The position numbers and the translations under genes are program-made. This document shows positions 7,643 to 16,762 of a stretch of DNA of 16,863 nucleotides, piece by piece (within the stretch, counting starts at the first letter, position 1; the number at the start of each line of letters is the position of its first letter). Under the pieces are notes generated by a model. The model saw nothing but the letters and a program-made list of their open reading frames with translations. It was not told the DNA's origin and did not search any database. Source of the DNA: an uncultured Cloacibacillus sp. (GTDB lineage: Bacteria > Synergistota > Synergistia > Synergistales > Synergistaceae); assembly GCA_900544635.1 (NCBI GenBank), contig UQVV01000011.1, positions 1-16,863 on the forward strand, read 5' to 3'.

Positions 7643-8596
7643 TTATTTCCCCCTTAGCTTGATACGCTTGCGCAAATCATACCATATGTCAAAAACGCCG
7701 ACCATCGAGAGAACGTACGAGACCGGCGCGAAGAATAGTCCGAAGCATACCGCGAGGCACCTTACCGCGCGGTTGACCCTGTAGGCGGTCATGAAGTACC
7801 ATGCGAGCGAGAGCCCTTCTATCAGGAAGACGCCGCGGAGCACCTCCATCATGTTCATCGAGAGCATTTTGTAGAGCGGGTCGTCGGGCATAGCCTTCGA
7901 GGCCATGTCGAGGATGAGCGCCGCGAGGAGCGCCCAGAATATATTTTTAGGGAAGCGCCAGCTCGCGAACGGCGGGAGCTCCGGCACGCTGAAGGAGCCG
8001 TCGCGTTTCGCGTACAGGCGCGCGGCGAGATAGCCGGCGGCGGTGTCGCAGGCGGCGAAAAGTATGATCATCGACGGCATGAGCAGGCTGACGGTGTTCA
8101 CCATGTTCAGCGCATAGCCCTTTACGCTCTCGGGAGAGACGGAGACGCCGCCGTGAGAGAGCGTCCCGGACACCGACGATATGAACGATTCGGCGGCCTC
8201 GGGCGTTATCATGAACGGATTGAAGCCGGCGGCGTAGCTGAACGCGCCGATTAGGAAGAGCTTGACCGCCACGGACGCTGCGACCGCCGCGAGGAAATAG
8301 TCGGCGCCGCTTTTCACGCGCAGCATGATGAAGCCCGCCAGGAGGCCGAGCAGCGCAAATTCGCAGAGGTACATGAAGGCGGAGACCTCGCCCATCGTGA
8401 AGAACACGAAGAACGTCCCCGCGAGCGCGCCGGGCATGGAAGCCTTTATCCCCGCGCGGCAGGTGAAGAGAAGGAAGGGTACAGGAGCGGCGAGAACCGT
8501 CAGCGGCGAGAGAAAGGCTATCTGTATCCCCGCCGCGAACATCACGACGCTTGCCGCCGTCCACGAAAAACATTCCAGCATCAGTTTACCTTTCAC
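7643..8596 (-). CDS. DUF2232 (YybS-like) multipass membrane protein
   Basis: The product is 317 aa, very hydrophobic, with about eight membrane helices. It has the features of the DUF2232/YybS family: position between rpsR and rplI, small loops, and an aromatic C-terminal end (SYVLSMVGVFDIWYDLRKR). The molecular role of the family is unknown; an S-component-like transporter fold has been suggested for relatives. The start is set by the ribosome site: GGAGG at 8603-8607 stands 6 nt before GTG at 8596. The ATG at 8611 has no ribosome site, because GGAGG falls inside its own coding part. In Bacillus the next gene is yybT/gdpP, but here rplI follows after 2 nt. Confidence 0.78.
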   Translation of the reverse strand: MKGKLMLECFSWTAASVVMFAAGIQIAFLSPLTVLAAPVPFLLFTCRAGIKASMPGALAGTFFVFFTMGEVSAFMYLCEFALLGLLAGFIMLRVKSGADYFLAAVAASVAVKLFLIGAFSYAAGFNPFMITPEAAESFISSVSGTLSHGGVSVSPESVKGYALNMVNTVSLLMPSMIILFAACDTAAGYLAARLYAKRDGSFSVPELPPFASWRFPKNIFWALLAALILDMASKAMPDDPLYKMLSMNMMEVLRGVFLIEGLSLAWYFMTAYRVNRAVRCLAVCFGLFFAPVSYVLSMVGVFDIWYDLRKRIKLRGK

Positions 8597-8607
8597 GTCA
8601 GACCTCC
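8594..8607 (-). promoter_or_regulatory. Ribosome binding site deciding the DUF2232 start
   Basis: GGAGG (8603-8607) with a 6-nt spacer to GTG (8594-8596). The alternative ATG at 8611 would place this site within the coding region and has only AT-rich sequence before it. GTG 8596 is therefore the better start. Confidence 0.75.
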
Positions 8608-8620
8608 GCATATCGCAATC

Positions 8621-8649
8621 AATAAAAAAGGAGAGCCGCAGGCTCTCCC
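8621..8649 (-). terminator. Intrinsic terminator after rpsR
   Basis: On the minus strand, GGAGAGCC (8648-8641), loop TGC (8640-8638) and GGCTCTCC (8637-8630) form a perfect 8-bp G+C-rich stem, followed at once by TTTTTTATT (8629-8621). It begins about 29 nt after the rpsR stop. This should end the rpsF-ssb-rpsR transcript. It also overlaps the proposed start point of the next transcription unit. Confidence 0.9.
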
Positions 8650-8652
8650 GAT

Positions 8653-8681
8653 ATTATAACAGTTACACGCGGTTATTTTAA
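8653..8681 (-). promoter_or_regulatory. Candidate promoter for DUF2232-rplI-dnaB-ligase-gsp operon
   Basis: A perfect -10 TATAAT (8658-8653) has TTAAAA (8681-8676) 17 nt upstream, matching four of six bases of the -35 consensus. The -35 overlaps the rpsR stop codon. The start point would be near 8646 (an A), inside the terminator stem. Good -10 and spacing; the -35 is weak. Confidence 0.55.
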
Positions 8682-8917
8682 TCCGACGTGAAGGGCAGAA
8701 GCGCGATGAGTCTCGCGCGCTTGATGGCGCGGGTGAGCTGGCGCTGGTGCTTCGCGCAGGTACCCGTGACGCGGCGCGGGATTATCTTGCTGCGCTCCGT
8801 GATGTATCTTTTGAGCTTGTCGATGTCTTTGTAGTCTATATGCTCCACCTTATCGACGCAGAAGTGACATACCTTCGGCCGACGTTTGCGGCGTTTGCGG
8901 TTGAATGCGCTTTCCAT
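8678..8917 (-). CDS. rpsR: 30S ribosomal protein S18 (zinc-binding type)
   Basis: The product is 79 aa with the usual S18 core ([40 protein letters not shown]). A Cys-X2-Cys (C17, C20) plus C54 and H57 make up a zinc-ribbon set, so this is the 'C+' form of S18, which often has a zinc-free copy elsewhere in genomes under Zur control. S18 binds S6 on the platform of the small subunit. The gene follows ssb after 17 nt, with AGGTGG 7 nt before the ATG, and is followed by a strong terminator. Confidence 0.97.
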   Translation of the reverse strand: MESAFNRKRRKRRPKVCHFCVDKVEHIDYKDIDKLKRYITERSKIIPRRVTGTCAKHQRQLTRAIKRARLIALLPFTSD

Positions 8918-8934
8918 CTGTAATCCACCTCTTT

Positions 8935-9492
8935 CTAGAACGGTATTTCTACATCTCCGGACGAATCCGGTCCGTTAAGCTCCGAGAAGTCGAGCGGAAA
9001 TTCGTCTTCAAAGCCCGCCTCGTTCCTGAGGCTGCCCATGTCGGGCGCGGGCATCGCGTCGGACTGCGGCGCGCGCTGCTGGTACTGCTGCTGTCCGCCT
9101 CCGTAGCTCTGCTGCTGATAGCCTCCGCCGTACTGCTGGTCGTCGTCTCTGCGTCCTGAACTGAGCAGGACGATGTTGTCCGCGACGACCTCCGTCACCC
9201 AGCGGCGCTGGCCTGTTTTCAGGTCGTCGAAGTCGCGCACCGAAATGCGTCCCTCGACGAGGACGGGGCGGCCTTTTCTGAGGTAACGCTCGCAGACGTC
9301 GGCCTGCGGCCCCCAGACGGCTACCGGAACGAAATCCGTGTGGCTCTGAAGCTCTCCCGTGACTTTGTTCTTCCACTGACGTCCTATCGCGACAGTGATT
9401 CGAGCAACCTTCTGCTTAGTCGGGGTAAATCTCACGTCGGGGTCGCGCGCCAGGTTGCCCATCAGCACGACTCGGTTGTATCCTCTCGACAT
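8935..9492 (-). CDS. ssb: Single-stranded DNA-binding protein
   Basis: The product is 185 aa. The OB-fold (residues 1-110) has the family signatures [31 protein letters not shown] and [15 protein letters not shown] flexible Gln/Gly/Tyr-rich linker follows (about 118-145, repeats of YGGGYQQQ kind). The acidic tip ends DVEIPF, which docks partner proteins such as PriA, RecO and polymerase subunits. The ATG at 9492 lies 5 nt after the rpsF stop, with GGAGGAG about 11 nt upstream inside the end of rpsF. The rpsF-ssb-rpsR order is widely conserved and links SSB supply to ribosome synthesis. Confidence 0.97.
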   Translation of the reverse strand: MSRGYNRVVLMGNLARDPDVRFTPTKQKVARITVAIGRQWKNKVTGELQSHTDFVPVAVWGPQADVCERYLRKGRPVLVEGRISVRDFDDLKTGQRRWVTEVVADNIVLLSSGRRDDDQQYGGGYQQQSYGGGQQQYQQRAPQSDAMPAPDMGSLRNEAGFEDEFPLDFSELNGPDSSGDVEIPF

Positions 9493-9497
9493 AAGGC

Positions 9498-9782
9498 TTA
9501 CTTCTCCTCCAGGTTGACGACCATGTGGCGTATAACGGACGGCTTGAGGCTAAGGAGACGTTCCATTTCCTTAACCTGCGCGGGGTCGAGCTTGAACGTA
9601 TAGAGAGTGTAGAAACCCTCCAGTTCCTTTTCGATGGGGTAGGCAAAACGCTTCTTGCCCCAGAGGTCGACCTTTTCAACCTCAGCTCCCAGTCCGCGCA
9701 CGATCTCAGCTATCTCGTCGGACACTGTTTTGTGGTCCTCGATGTCAGCCTTGAATATTACTACCATTTCGTAAGACCGCAC
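9498..9782 (-). CDS. rpsF: 30S ribosomal protein S6
   Basis: The product is 94 aa, the normal S6 length, with the ferredoxin-like fold signature VRSYEMVVIFKAD...GKKRFAYPIEKELEGFYTLY. The start is GTG at 9782. A near-perfect Shine-Dalgarno, AGGAGGTGA, stands 5 nt before it, and the mature S6 N-terminus (RSYEMVVI) then begins at once. An upstream extension of the frame to 9842 would carry this ribosome site and a leader hairpin inside the coding region and is rejected. It is the first gene of rpsF-ssb-rpsR and has its own promoter. Confidence 0.96.
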   Translation of the reverse strand: MRSYEMVVIFKADIEDHKTVSDEIAEIVRGLGAEVEKVDLWGKKRFAYPIEKELEGFYTLYTFKLDPAQVKEMERLLSLKPSVIRHMVVNLEEK

Positions 9783-9810
9783 GTACTTCACCTCCTCCCT
9801 CTGGACTTTG

Positions 9811-9832
9811 GCCTCTTCTCTGCGGAAGAGGC
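9811..9832 (-). promoter_or_regulatory. Hairpin in rpsF leader, possible S6:S18 autoregulatory site
   Basis: GCCTCTTC (9832-9825), loop CGCAGA and GAAGAGGC (9818-9811) form a perfect 8-bp stem in the short leader between the promoter and rpsF. The stem top and loop read CCGCAGA, so a CCG lies where the known S6:S18-binding mRNA motif needs one. No U-run follows, so it is not a terminator. The autoregulatory role is inferred; the hairpin itself is seen. Confidence 0.5.
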
Positions 9833-9850
9833 AGGGAAACACAGTTTTGT

Positions 9851-9879
9851 ATTATACACCGCGCGCGCCGCTATTGCAA
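9851..9879 (-). promoter_or_regulatory. Promoter of rpsF-ssb-rpsR
   Basis: -35 TTGCAA (9879-9874), 17-nt spacer, -10 TATAAT (9856-9851). The -10 is perfect and the -35 matches four of six bases. The start point would be near 9844, giving a leader of about 60 nt. The -35 overlaps the last codons of the upstream septum-protein gene. Confidence 0.75.
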
Positions 9880-10170
9880 TTTGTCCTGCGGCGTGACCTC
9901 GATTTTATATATCCTGTCGCCCGAGCGCACGAGGTTGAACTGTTCGACGGCGAGGCGCTCGATGCCCTCCGGCGTGCTGTAGTAGCGGATGTCCTGCTTG
10001 AGCTTCTGCGTCCTGCGCTCTTCGGCGACGAGCTCCTCCATGCGCTTGTCGAGCGCCGAGGCGAGCACGTCGATTTTTTCGAGCTCTTTGAAGAAGGAGG
10101 TCAGCAGCACGGCGATGAGGAACGTCACCGCCGCGCCGAAGGCGACCCATCGAAGCTTCGGAGGGTTCAT
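9871..10170 (-). CDS. FtsB/DivIC-type septum formation initiator protein
   Basis: The product is 99 aa: a short N-terminus, one membrane helix (about 9-27), then a coiled coil (about 28-62, KELEKIDVLASALDKRMEEL) and the conserved end YYSTPEGIERLAVEQFNLVR...GDRIYKI. This is the DivIC/FtsB family layout (septum formation initiator). The family forms the FtsQ/L/B (DivIB/FtsL/DivIC) complex that activates septal peptidoglycan synthesis. Whether to call it FtsB or DivIC cannot be settled here. It starts 21 nt after argS, with no strong ribosome site. Its final codons carry the -35 of the rpsF promoter. Confidence 0.85.
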   Translation of the reverse strand: MNPPKLRWVAFGAAVTFLIAVLLTSFFKELEKIDVLASALDKRMEELVAEERRTQKLKQDIRYYSTPEGIERLAVEQFNLVRSGDRIYKIEVTPQDKLQ

Positions 10171-10191
10171 CCGCTGCGCCCGCGCGCGATT

Positions 10192-11868
10192 TTACATCTT
10201 TTCCGGAGCGGAGACGCCGAGCAGGCGCAGCACGTTGCGCAGCGTCACGCGCGCCGCTTCGACGAGAAGTATGCGCGACTTCATGACGTTCTCCTCGACG
10301 CCCAAGACGCGCTGCGAGTTGTAGAAGGCGTGGAAGGCCTCGGCAAGCTCGTTCGCGTAGTATGCGATGCGGTGCGGCGCGTATTCCGCGGCGGCCTTCG
10401 CGACTTCGTCGGGGAAGCGCGAGATGGCCTTCACGAGGTTGAGCTCCGACTGGTCCGCGATGAGCGAGACGTCGAGCTCGTCGAGCTTCGGCATCACGAC
10501 GCCGCGGCTCTCGAGCTCGCGCAGGATGCTGCATATCCTCGCGTGCGCGTACTGGATGTAGAATACGGGGTTCTCCGACGAGGCCTTCTTCGCAAGCTCG
10601 AGGTCGAAGTCCACGGTGCTGTCGCAGCGGCGGATGACGAAGAAAAGTCTCGCGGCGTCGCGTCCGACTTCGTCCATTATCTCGCGCAGCGTGACTATCG
10701 TGCCGGCGCGCTTCGACATCTGGACGGGCTTGCCGTCGCGCAGGAGGTTGACCATCTGTATCAGCAGCACTTCGATTCCGTCGTCGGGGAAGCCGAAGGC
10801 CTTGTTGACGGACTTTATGCGCGGCACGTAGCCGTGATGGTCCGCGCCCCAGACGTAGACGAGGCGCTCGAAGCCGCGGTCGTATTTGTTTTTGAGGTAG
10901 GCGACGTCGGAAGTGAAATATGTCGGCATTCCGTTGGAGCGGATGAGCACGCGGTCCTTGTCGTCGCCGAAGAGCGTCGAGCGGAACCAGAGCGCGCCCT
11001 CTTCCTCGTAGGCGTAGCCGCGCTCCTTGAGCGCCTCCATCGCGGGCTCAACCGCGCCGTTGTCGTAGAGCGATTTCTCGGAGAACCAGACGTCGAACTT
11101 GACGCCGAAGTCCTCGAGGTCTTTCCTTATCATGCCGAGGACCATCTTGCCGGTCTCCTGCGAGAAGAACTCGAGCGTCTCCTCAAGCGGCTTCTGCGCG
11201 AGGGTGTCGCCGTACTTCTCGACGTAGACCTTCGCGATGTCGTTCATGTAGTCGCCCTGGTAGCCGTCCTCGGGCATCGGCGCTTCGTCCGCGCGGCCGA
11301 GCGCCTGGAAGTAGCGCGCCTGCGCCGACTTGCCGAGCAGCTCCATCTGGAGGCCCGCGTCGTTCGTGTAGTATTCGCGCTCTACGTCCCAGCCCGCGAA
11401 GTCGAGCAGCGAGGCCGTGATGTCGCCGACGGCGGCTCCGCGGCCGTGGCCCATGTGGAGCGGGCCGGTCGGGTTCGCGCTGACGAATTCGACCTGAACG
11501 CGGCGGCCTTTGCCCGCGTCGGAGCGTCCGTAGTCGGCGTCCTTCTCTATCGCCGTTTTTATCGTCTCGGCGACCCAGTCGGATTTGAGCGTGAAGTTCA
11601 TGAATCCGGGGCCGGCGACCTCGGCTTTCTCTATCACGCCGTTCTCCGGTATTTTCGCGATTATCGCCTCGGCGAGGTCGCGCGGCTTTTCGCCGAACGG
11701 CTTCGCGAGCTGCATCGCGATGTTCGTCGCCCAGTCGCCGTGGCCTTCCTGGCGCGGGCGCTCTATGCGCACGAGGAAGCCCTCGGGGATTTCGTATCCC
11801 TTTTCTGACACGACGGCGCGGACGGCGTCGTCGAGCAGCTTCTTCAGTTCATCGGTCATGTTCCGCAT
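10192..11868 (-). CDS. argS: Arginyl-tRNA synthetase
   Basis: The product is 558 aa, normal for class I ArgRS, which charges tRNA-Arg. The N-terminal Add-1 domain includes RPRQEGHGDWATNIAMQLAK. The catalytic core has the HIGH-type motif in FVSANPTGPLHMGHGRG (HMGH 138-141), VYVWGADHHGYVPR, and the KMSKS-equivalent QMSKRAGT (383-390). The C-terminal DALR anticodon-binding domain includes YIQYAHARICSILREL, and the end (LLVEAARVTLRNVLRLLGV) is typical. ATG at 11868 has AAGGAG 9 nt upstream; a GTG just before it and an ATG at 11859 are possible alternatives. The gap to the upstream gene is about 33 nt and holds no terminator. Confidence 0.98.
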   Translation of the reverse strand: MRNMTDELKKLLDDAVRAVVSEKGYEIPEGFLVRIERPRQEGHGDWATNIAMQLAKPFGEKPRDLAEAIIAKIPENGVIEKAEVAGPGFMNFTLKSDWVAETIKTAIEKDADYGRSDAGKGRRVQVEFVSANPTGPLHMGHGRGAAVGDITASLLDFAGWDVEREYYTNDAGLQMELLGKSAQARYFQALGRADEAPMPEDGYQGDYMNDIAKVYVEKYGDTLAQKPLEETLEFFSQETGKMVLGMIRKDLEDFGVKFDVWFSEKSLYDNGAVEPAMEALKERGYAYEEEGALWFRSTLFGDDKDRVLIRSNGMPTYFTSDVAYLKNKYDRGFERLVYVWGADHHGYVPRIKSVNKAFGFPDDGIEVLLIQMVNLLRDGKPVQMSKRAGTIVTLREIMDEVGRDAARLFFVIRRCDSTVDFDLELAKKASSENPVFYIQYAHARICSILRELESRGVVMPKLDELDVSLIADQSELNLVKAISRFPDEVAKAAAEYAPHRIAYYANELAEAFHAFYNSQRVLGVEENVMKSRILLVEAARVTLRNVLRLLGVSAPEKM

Positions 11869-11901
11869 CACACAACACTCCTTATACAGTTCCGGAAACT
11901 T

Positions 11902-13734
11902 TTATTTTCTGAAGGGCAGGTCGAGCACCGGCCATCTCAGAGTGGCGGCCAGCTCTTCTCTGAGAAGCTGGGCCGTTATTCCCTCTACTTCGCGCGTCTT
12001 GACGACCCACAGGCTGTCGGCGAGCAGCTCGCCGCGCTTGGGCCAGTGCGTTATCGATTCGCGCAGCACCGCCTTCGAGCCTTCGCCGAGCTGTTTCAGC
12101 GCGGGCTCCTGGAGCAGGCGGAAGCCGCCCGGCATCGACATGCGCACTTTCTGGTCTATTATGAACGGGAAGCGGAGCGTGTAGTCGTCCTCCTGCCCGA
12201 TCATCTCGCTGACGCGCATCGGCACTCCGCCGGGCAGGCGGAGCAGCATGCTGTCGCCGTGGATTATGCCCGGCGCGCAGCTGACGCTGAATTCCATTTT
12301 GTAGCCGTCTTTTTCTTCCTTCACTTCGACGGGCGTCAGGTGCATCCCGAGCATCGCGAAGTTCAGCTTTTCGAGGACGACCGCCGCAGCCTCCTCGACC
12401 TTCGGCATTCCGCTGCCGGAGAGCAGCGCGTTCCAGCCGCCGGTCACTGTCACCTCGAGCTTGCCCTCGGCGCGTCCGTCGGCGGCGAGCTTGAGCCGCC
12501 AGAGAAGCGCGAGGCGGCTCGCCGAGGCGGAGCCGTCGGAGAGTTTTTTGGTCTTATGCTCTTTTTCGCCGTCGCCGTAGAGCTCCGTGCCCGCGAGCGA
12601 AAGCGGCACGCGCCCGGACGAGTATGGTATTCCCGGCGCGAAGTACGTTGAGCGCGAAGCGCCGGGGGCCTTGAGCTCGAGCACGGGGCCTTCAAAGAGG
12701 GAGACCGCAGCGGGGCTCGAGGCGTCGGCGTACATCTTTGCGTTCCACCAAATCTTGGAATTCCAGCCGAGCTCCGTCAGCCATTTGTGAAGCAGGAAGG
12801 CCTGTTCCCACGGCGTCCAGGGGCCTTCGGCGGGGATTTCGCCCTTGCCGCGCACCCATCCCGCGGGGTAGCCCGCGAGCGTGCGCTCCGGAGAATTGAC
12901 CCACGCGATCAGCCGTCCGCCCGCCGCACGCGCGTCGCCGCGGATGCCCGATGGCATGGGCAGCTGCGGCACGGATGCGGCGAGCTCGTTCGCCTCGCGT
13001 ATTCCGGCTAAGACGCCGACGTTCGTGCTGAAGCTGAGCATCGGCCTTTCGTTGACGACGAAGCCCTCGCCGCGCCACGGAAGCTGGTTCATCACCTGCC
13101 AGCTGTATTTCACGCTGCCGCCGCTCATCGACTCGGTCGGCTCGCGCATTTCGCGTCCGGACCAGAATATCTCGGTTCCTTCTGGGACTTCGACACTGAC
13201 GTTCTGCTCCCATATCGGCAGGTCGCCCGCCATGTTGACTGTGCCGCTGACGCCGTTCCGCGAGTCGCGGGTCTCCTTCACGACTATGACGACGGCGCGT
13301 CCTATCGTATCCTCGGGCACCGTTACGACGCGGACGGAGGCTCCGCCCGGAAGCGTCTGCTCCTCTACGGGCAGGTCGCCCTCCTTCATGCCGGTCATCG
13401 TGTTGTACCAGGCGGCCTCTTCAACGGCGAGCGAGCCGCCCGCGGGGACGGGATAGCGCACGGTCTTCCAGCCCTCGGGCACCTTCTCGCCCATCATTAT
13501 CACGGTCGCGCGCAGCCTTTCGACGGAGCCGGAGGCGGTGAGGCGCGACTCGTCGTTGCGCAGCCAGACTACGGCGTCGTTGCTGCCGTATATTTCCATC
13601 GACGGCACCTCGTCCTTGAGGCGCATTATCTCGCGTTCGCTGTCCCACGCGGCGAAGGCGCATCCCGCGAAGGCGAGGCAGAGAAGCGCCGCGAGAGCCG
13701 CCGCCCTGATTTTCATTCCGCGTCCGCGCTTCAT
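11902..13734 (-). CDS. Exported DUF3857/transglutaminase-like protein, catalytic site apparently lost
   Basis: The product is 610 aa from ATG 13734, 2 nt after the secA stop. ATG 13716 (MKIRAAAL) is an alternative. An N-terminal signal (KIRAAALAALLCLAFAGC25AFA/A) could be cut by signal peptidase I after AFA or, less ideally because Phe is at -3, lipidated at Cys25. Residues about 45-235 resemble DUF3857 (SVERLRATVIMMGE, LAVEEAAWYNTMTG, VEVPEGTEIFWSG). Residues about 305-385 resemble a transglutaminase core: WTPWEQAFLLHKWLTELGW takes the place of the usual 'GDCKDKAxLLxxLLxxxG', and YFAPGIPYSSGRVPLSLAGTEL resembles the end with 'DPT...G.LP...G..aL'. The Cys and His are not found where expected. 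The remainder is beta-rich. It is probably a periplasmic binding or scaffold protein; the function is unknown. Confidence 0.62.
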   Translation of the reverse strand: MKRGRGMKIRAAALAALLCLAFAGCAFAAWDSEREIMRLKDEVPSMEIYGSNDAVVWLRNDESRLTASGSVERLRATVIMMGEKVPEGWKTVRYPVPAGGSLAVEEAAWYNTMTGMKEGDLPVEEQTLPGGASVRVVTVPEDTIGRAVVIVVKETRDSRNGVSGTVNMAGDLPIWEQNVSVEVPEGTEIFWSGREMREPTESMSGGSVKYSWQVMNQLPWRGEGFVVNERPMLSFSTNVGVLAGIREANELAASVPQLPMPSGIRGDARAAGGRLIAWVNSPERTLAGYPAGWVRGKGEIPAEGPWTPWEQAFLLHKWLTELGWNSKIWWNAKMYADASSPAAVSLFEGPVLELKAPGASRSTYFAPGIPYSSGRVPLSLAGTELYGDGEKEHKTKKLSDGSASASRLALLWRLKLAADGRAEGKLEVTVTGGWNALLSGSGMPKVEEAAAVVLEKLNFAMLGMHLTPVEVKEEKDGYKMEFSVSCAPGIIHGDSMLLRLPGGVPMRVSEMIGQEDDYTLRFPFIIDQKVRMSMPGGFRLLQEPALKQLGEGSKAVLRESITHWPKRGELLADSLWVVKTREVEGITAQLLREELAATLRWPVLDLPFRK

Positions 13735-13736
13735 GG

Positions 13737-16448
<2,712 letters not shown>

Positions 16449-16467
16449 TGACACCTTCCACCTTTCC

Positions 16468-16487
16468 AAAAATACGGGGAATCCCCG
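16468..16487 (-). promoter_or_regulatory. Terminator-like hairpin in secA leader (candidate attenuator)
   Basis: On the minus strand, CGGGG (16487-16483), loop ATT and CCCCG (16479-16475) form a perfect 5-bp stem, followed by TATTTTT (16474-16468). It sits directly before the purine-rich secA ribosome site, about 20 nt from the start codon. The stem is short for a terminator, so read-through would be high. It could be an attenuator or a ribosome-access hairpin. The role is inferred. Confidence 0.4.
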
Positions 16488-16525
16488 CAAATTATCTTTC
16501 CCGTTTAGATTTATATGCTTCCGCG

Positions 16526-16555
16526 CGGCGCGGCGAAAAACGAAGCCCCGCGCCG
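16526..16555 (-). repeat. Perfect 8-bp hairpin in secA leader
   Basis: CGGCGCGG (16555-16548) pairs with CCGCGCCG (16533-16526) on the minus strand, with a 14-nt loop containing TTCGTTTTTCG. No U-run follows. It is part of the structured secA leader. Confidence 0.55.
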
Positions 16556-16586
16556 GCCGCGATATTTTTCAGCCCGCGCGTCACGA

Positions 16587-16598
16587 GCGGCGCGCCGC
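16587..16598. repeat. 12-bp perfect palindrome in secA leader
   Basis: GCGGCGCGCCGC reads the same on both strands. It could be a protein site or a chance result of high GC. Confidence 0.4.
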
Positions 16599-16622
16599 CG
16601 TTTTGAAGACGCCCCCCCGCAC

Positions 16623-16672
16623 GTTCGGACAGGGTTGGCTTGTCATACCCAAGGGTCTCCGAACTCCTGTCC
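16623..16672 (-). promoter_or_regulatory. Two mutually exclusive stems in secA leader
   Basis: GTTCGGA (16623-16629) is the exact inverted copy of TCCGAAC (16658-16664). GGACAGG (16627-16633) is the exact inverted copy of CCTGTCC (16666-16672). The two left arms share GGA (16627-16629), so the RNA can form only one of these 7-bp helices at a time. Such competing helices are typical of attenuators, but the function is inferred. Confidence 0.45.
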
Positions 16673-16683
16673 GTCCGCACGGT

Positions 16684-16701
16684 ACGCGGCAACAGCCGCG
16701 T
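16684..16701 (-). repeat. Perfect 7-bp hairpin in secA leader
   Basis: ACGCGGC (16701-16695), loop TGTT and GCCGCGT (16690-16684) on the minus strand. A stable stem-loop about 20 nt from the predicted 5' end of the secA transcript. Confidence 0.5.
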
Positions 16702-16726
16702 TTGTCATGCGTCCCCATAGTTTTTG

Positions 16727-16756
16727 ATTATATACTTATACAATGATGTAAGTCAA
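16727..16756 (-). promoter_or_regulatory. Promoter of the secA transcription unit
   Basis: -35 TTGACT (16756-16751), 18-nt spacer, -10 TATAAT (16732-16727). The -10 is perfect and the -35 matches five of six bases. A run of eight T's directly upstream (16762-16755, overlapping the first bases of the -35) may act as an UP element. The start point would be near 16720, giving a leader of about 270 nt before secA. Confidence 0.78.
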
Positions 16757-16762
16757 AAAAAA

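Noticed and set aside
9100..9140. Short repeats of CTGCTG/CCTCCGTA kind in ssb
   Set aside because: They encode the Gln/Gly/Tyr-rich linker normal for SSB and are not a repeat array.
9783..9842. Upstream extension of rpsF
   Set aside because: It would put the AGGAGGTGA ribosome site and the leader hairpin inside the coding region; S6 normally starts at the GTG used here.
16492..16692. 66-codon minus-strand frame before secA (TTG start)
   Set aside because: No ribosome site, no recognisable similarity, and it overlaps the structured leader; it could only be a chance frame without conservation data.
16621..16701. tRNA-like or small-RNA-like folding
   Set aside because: No T-loop or anticodon arm signature and no match to SRP, tmRNA or RNase P core motifs that I recognise; treated as leader structure instead.
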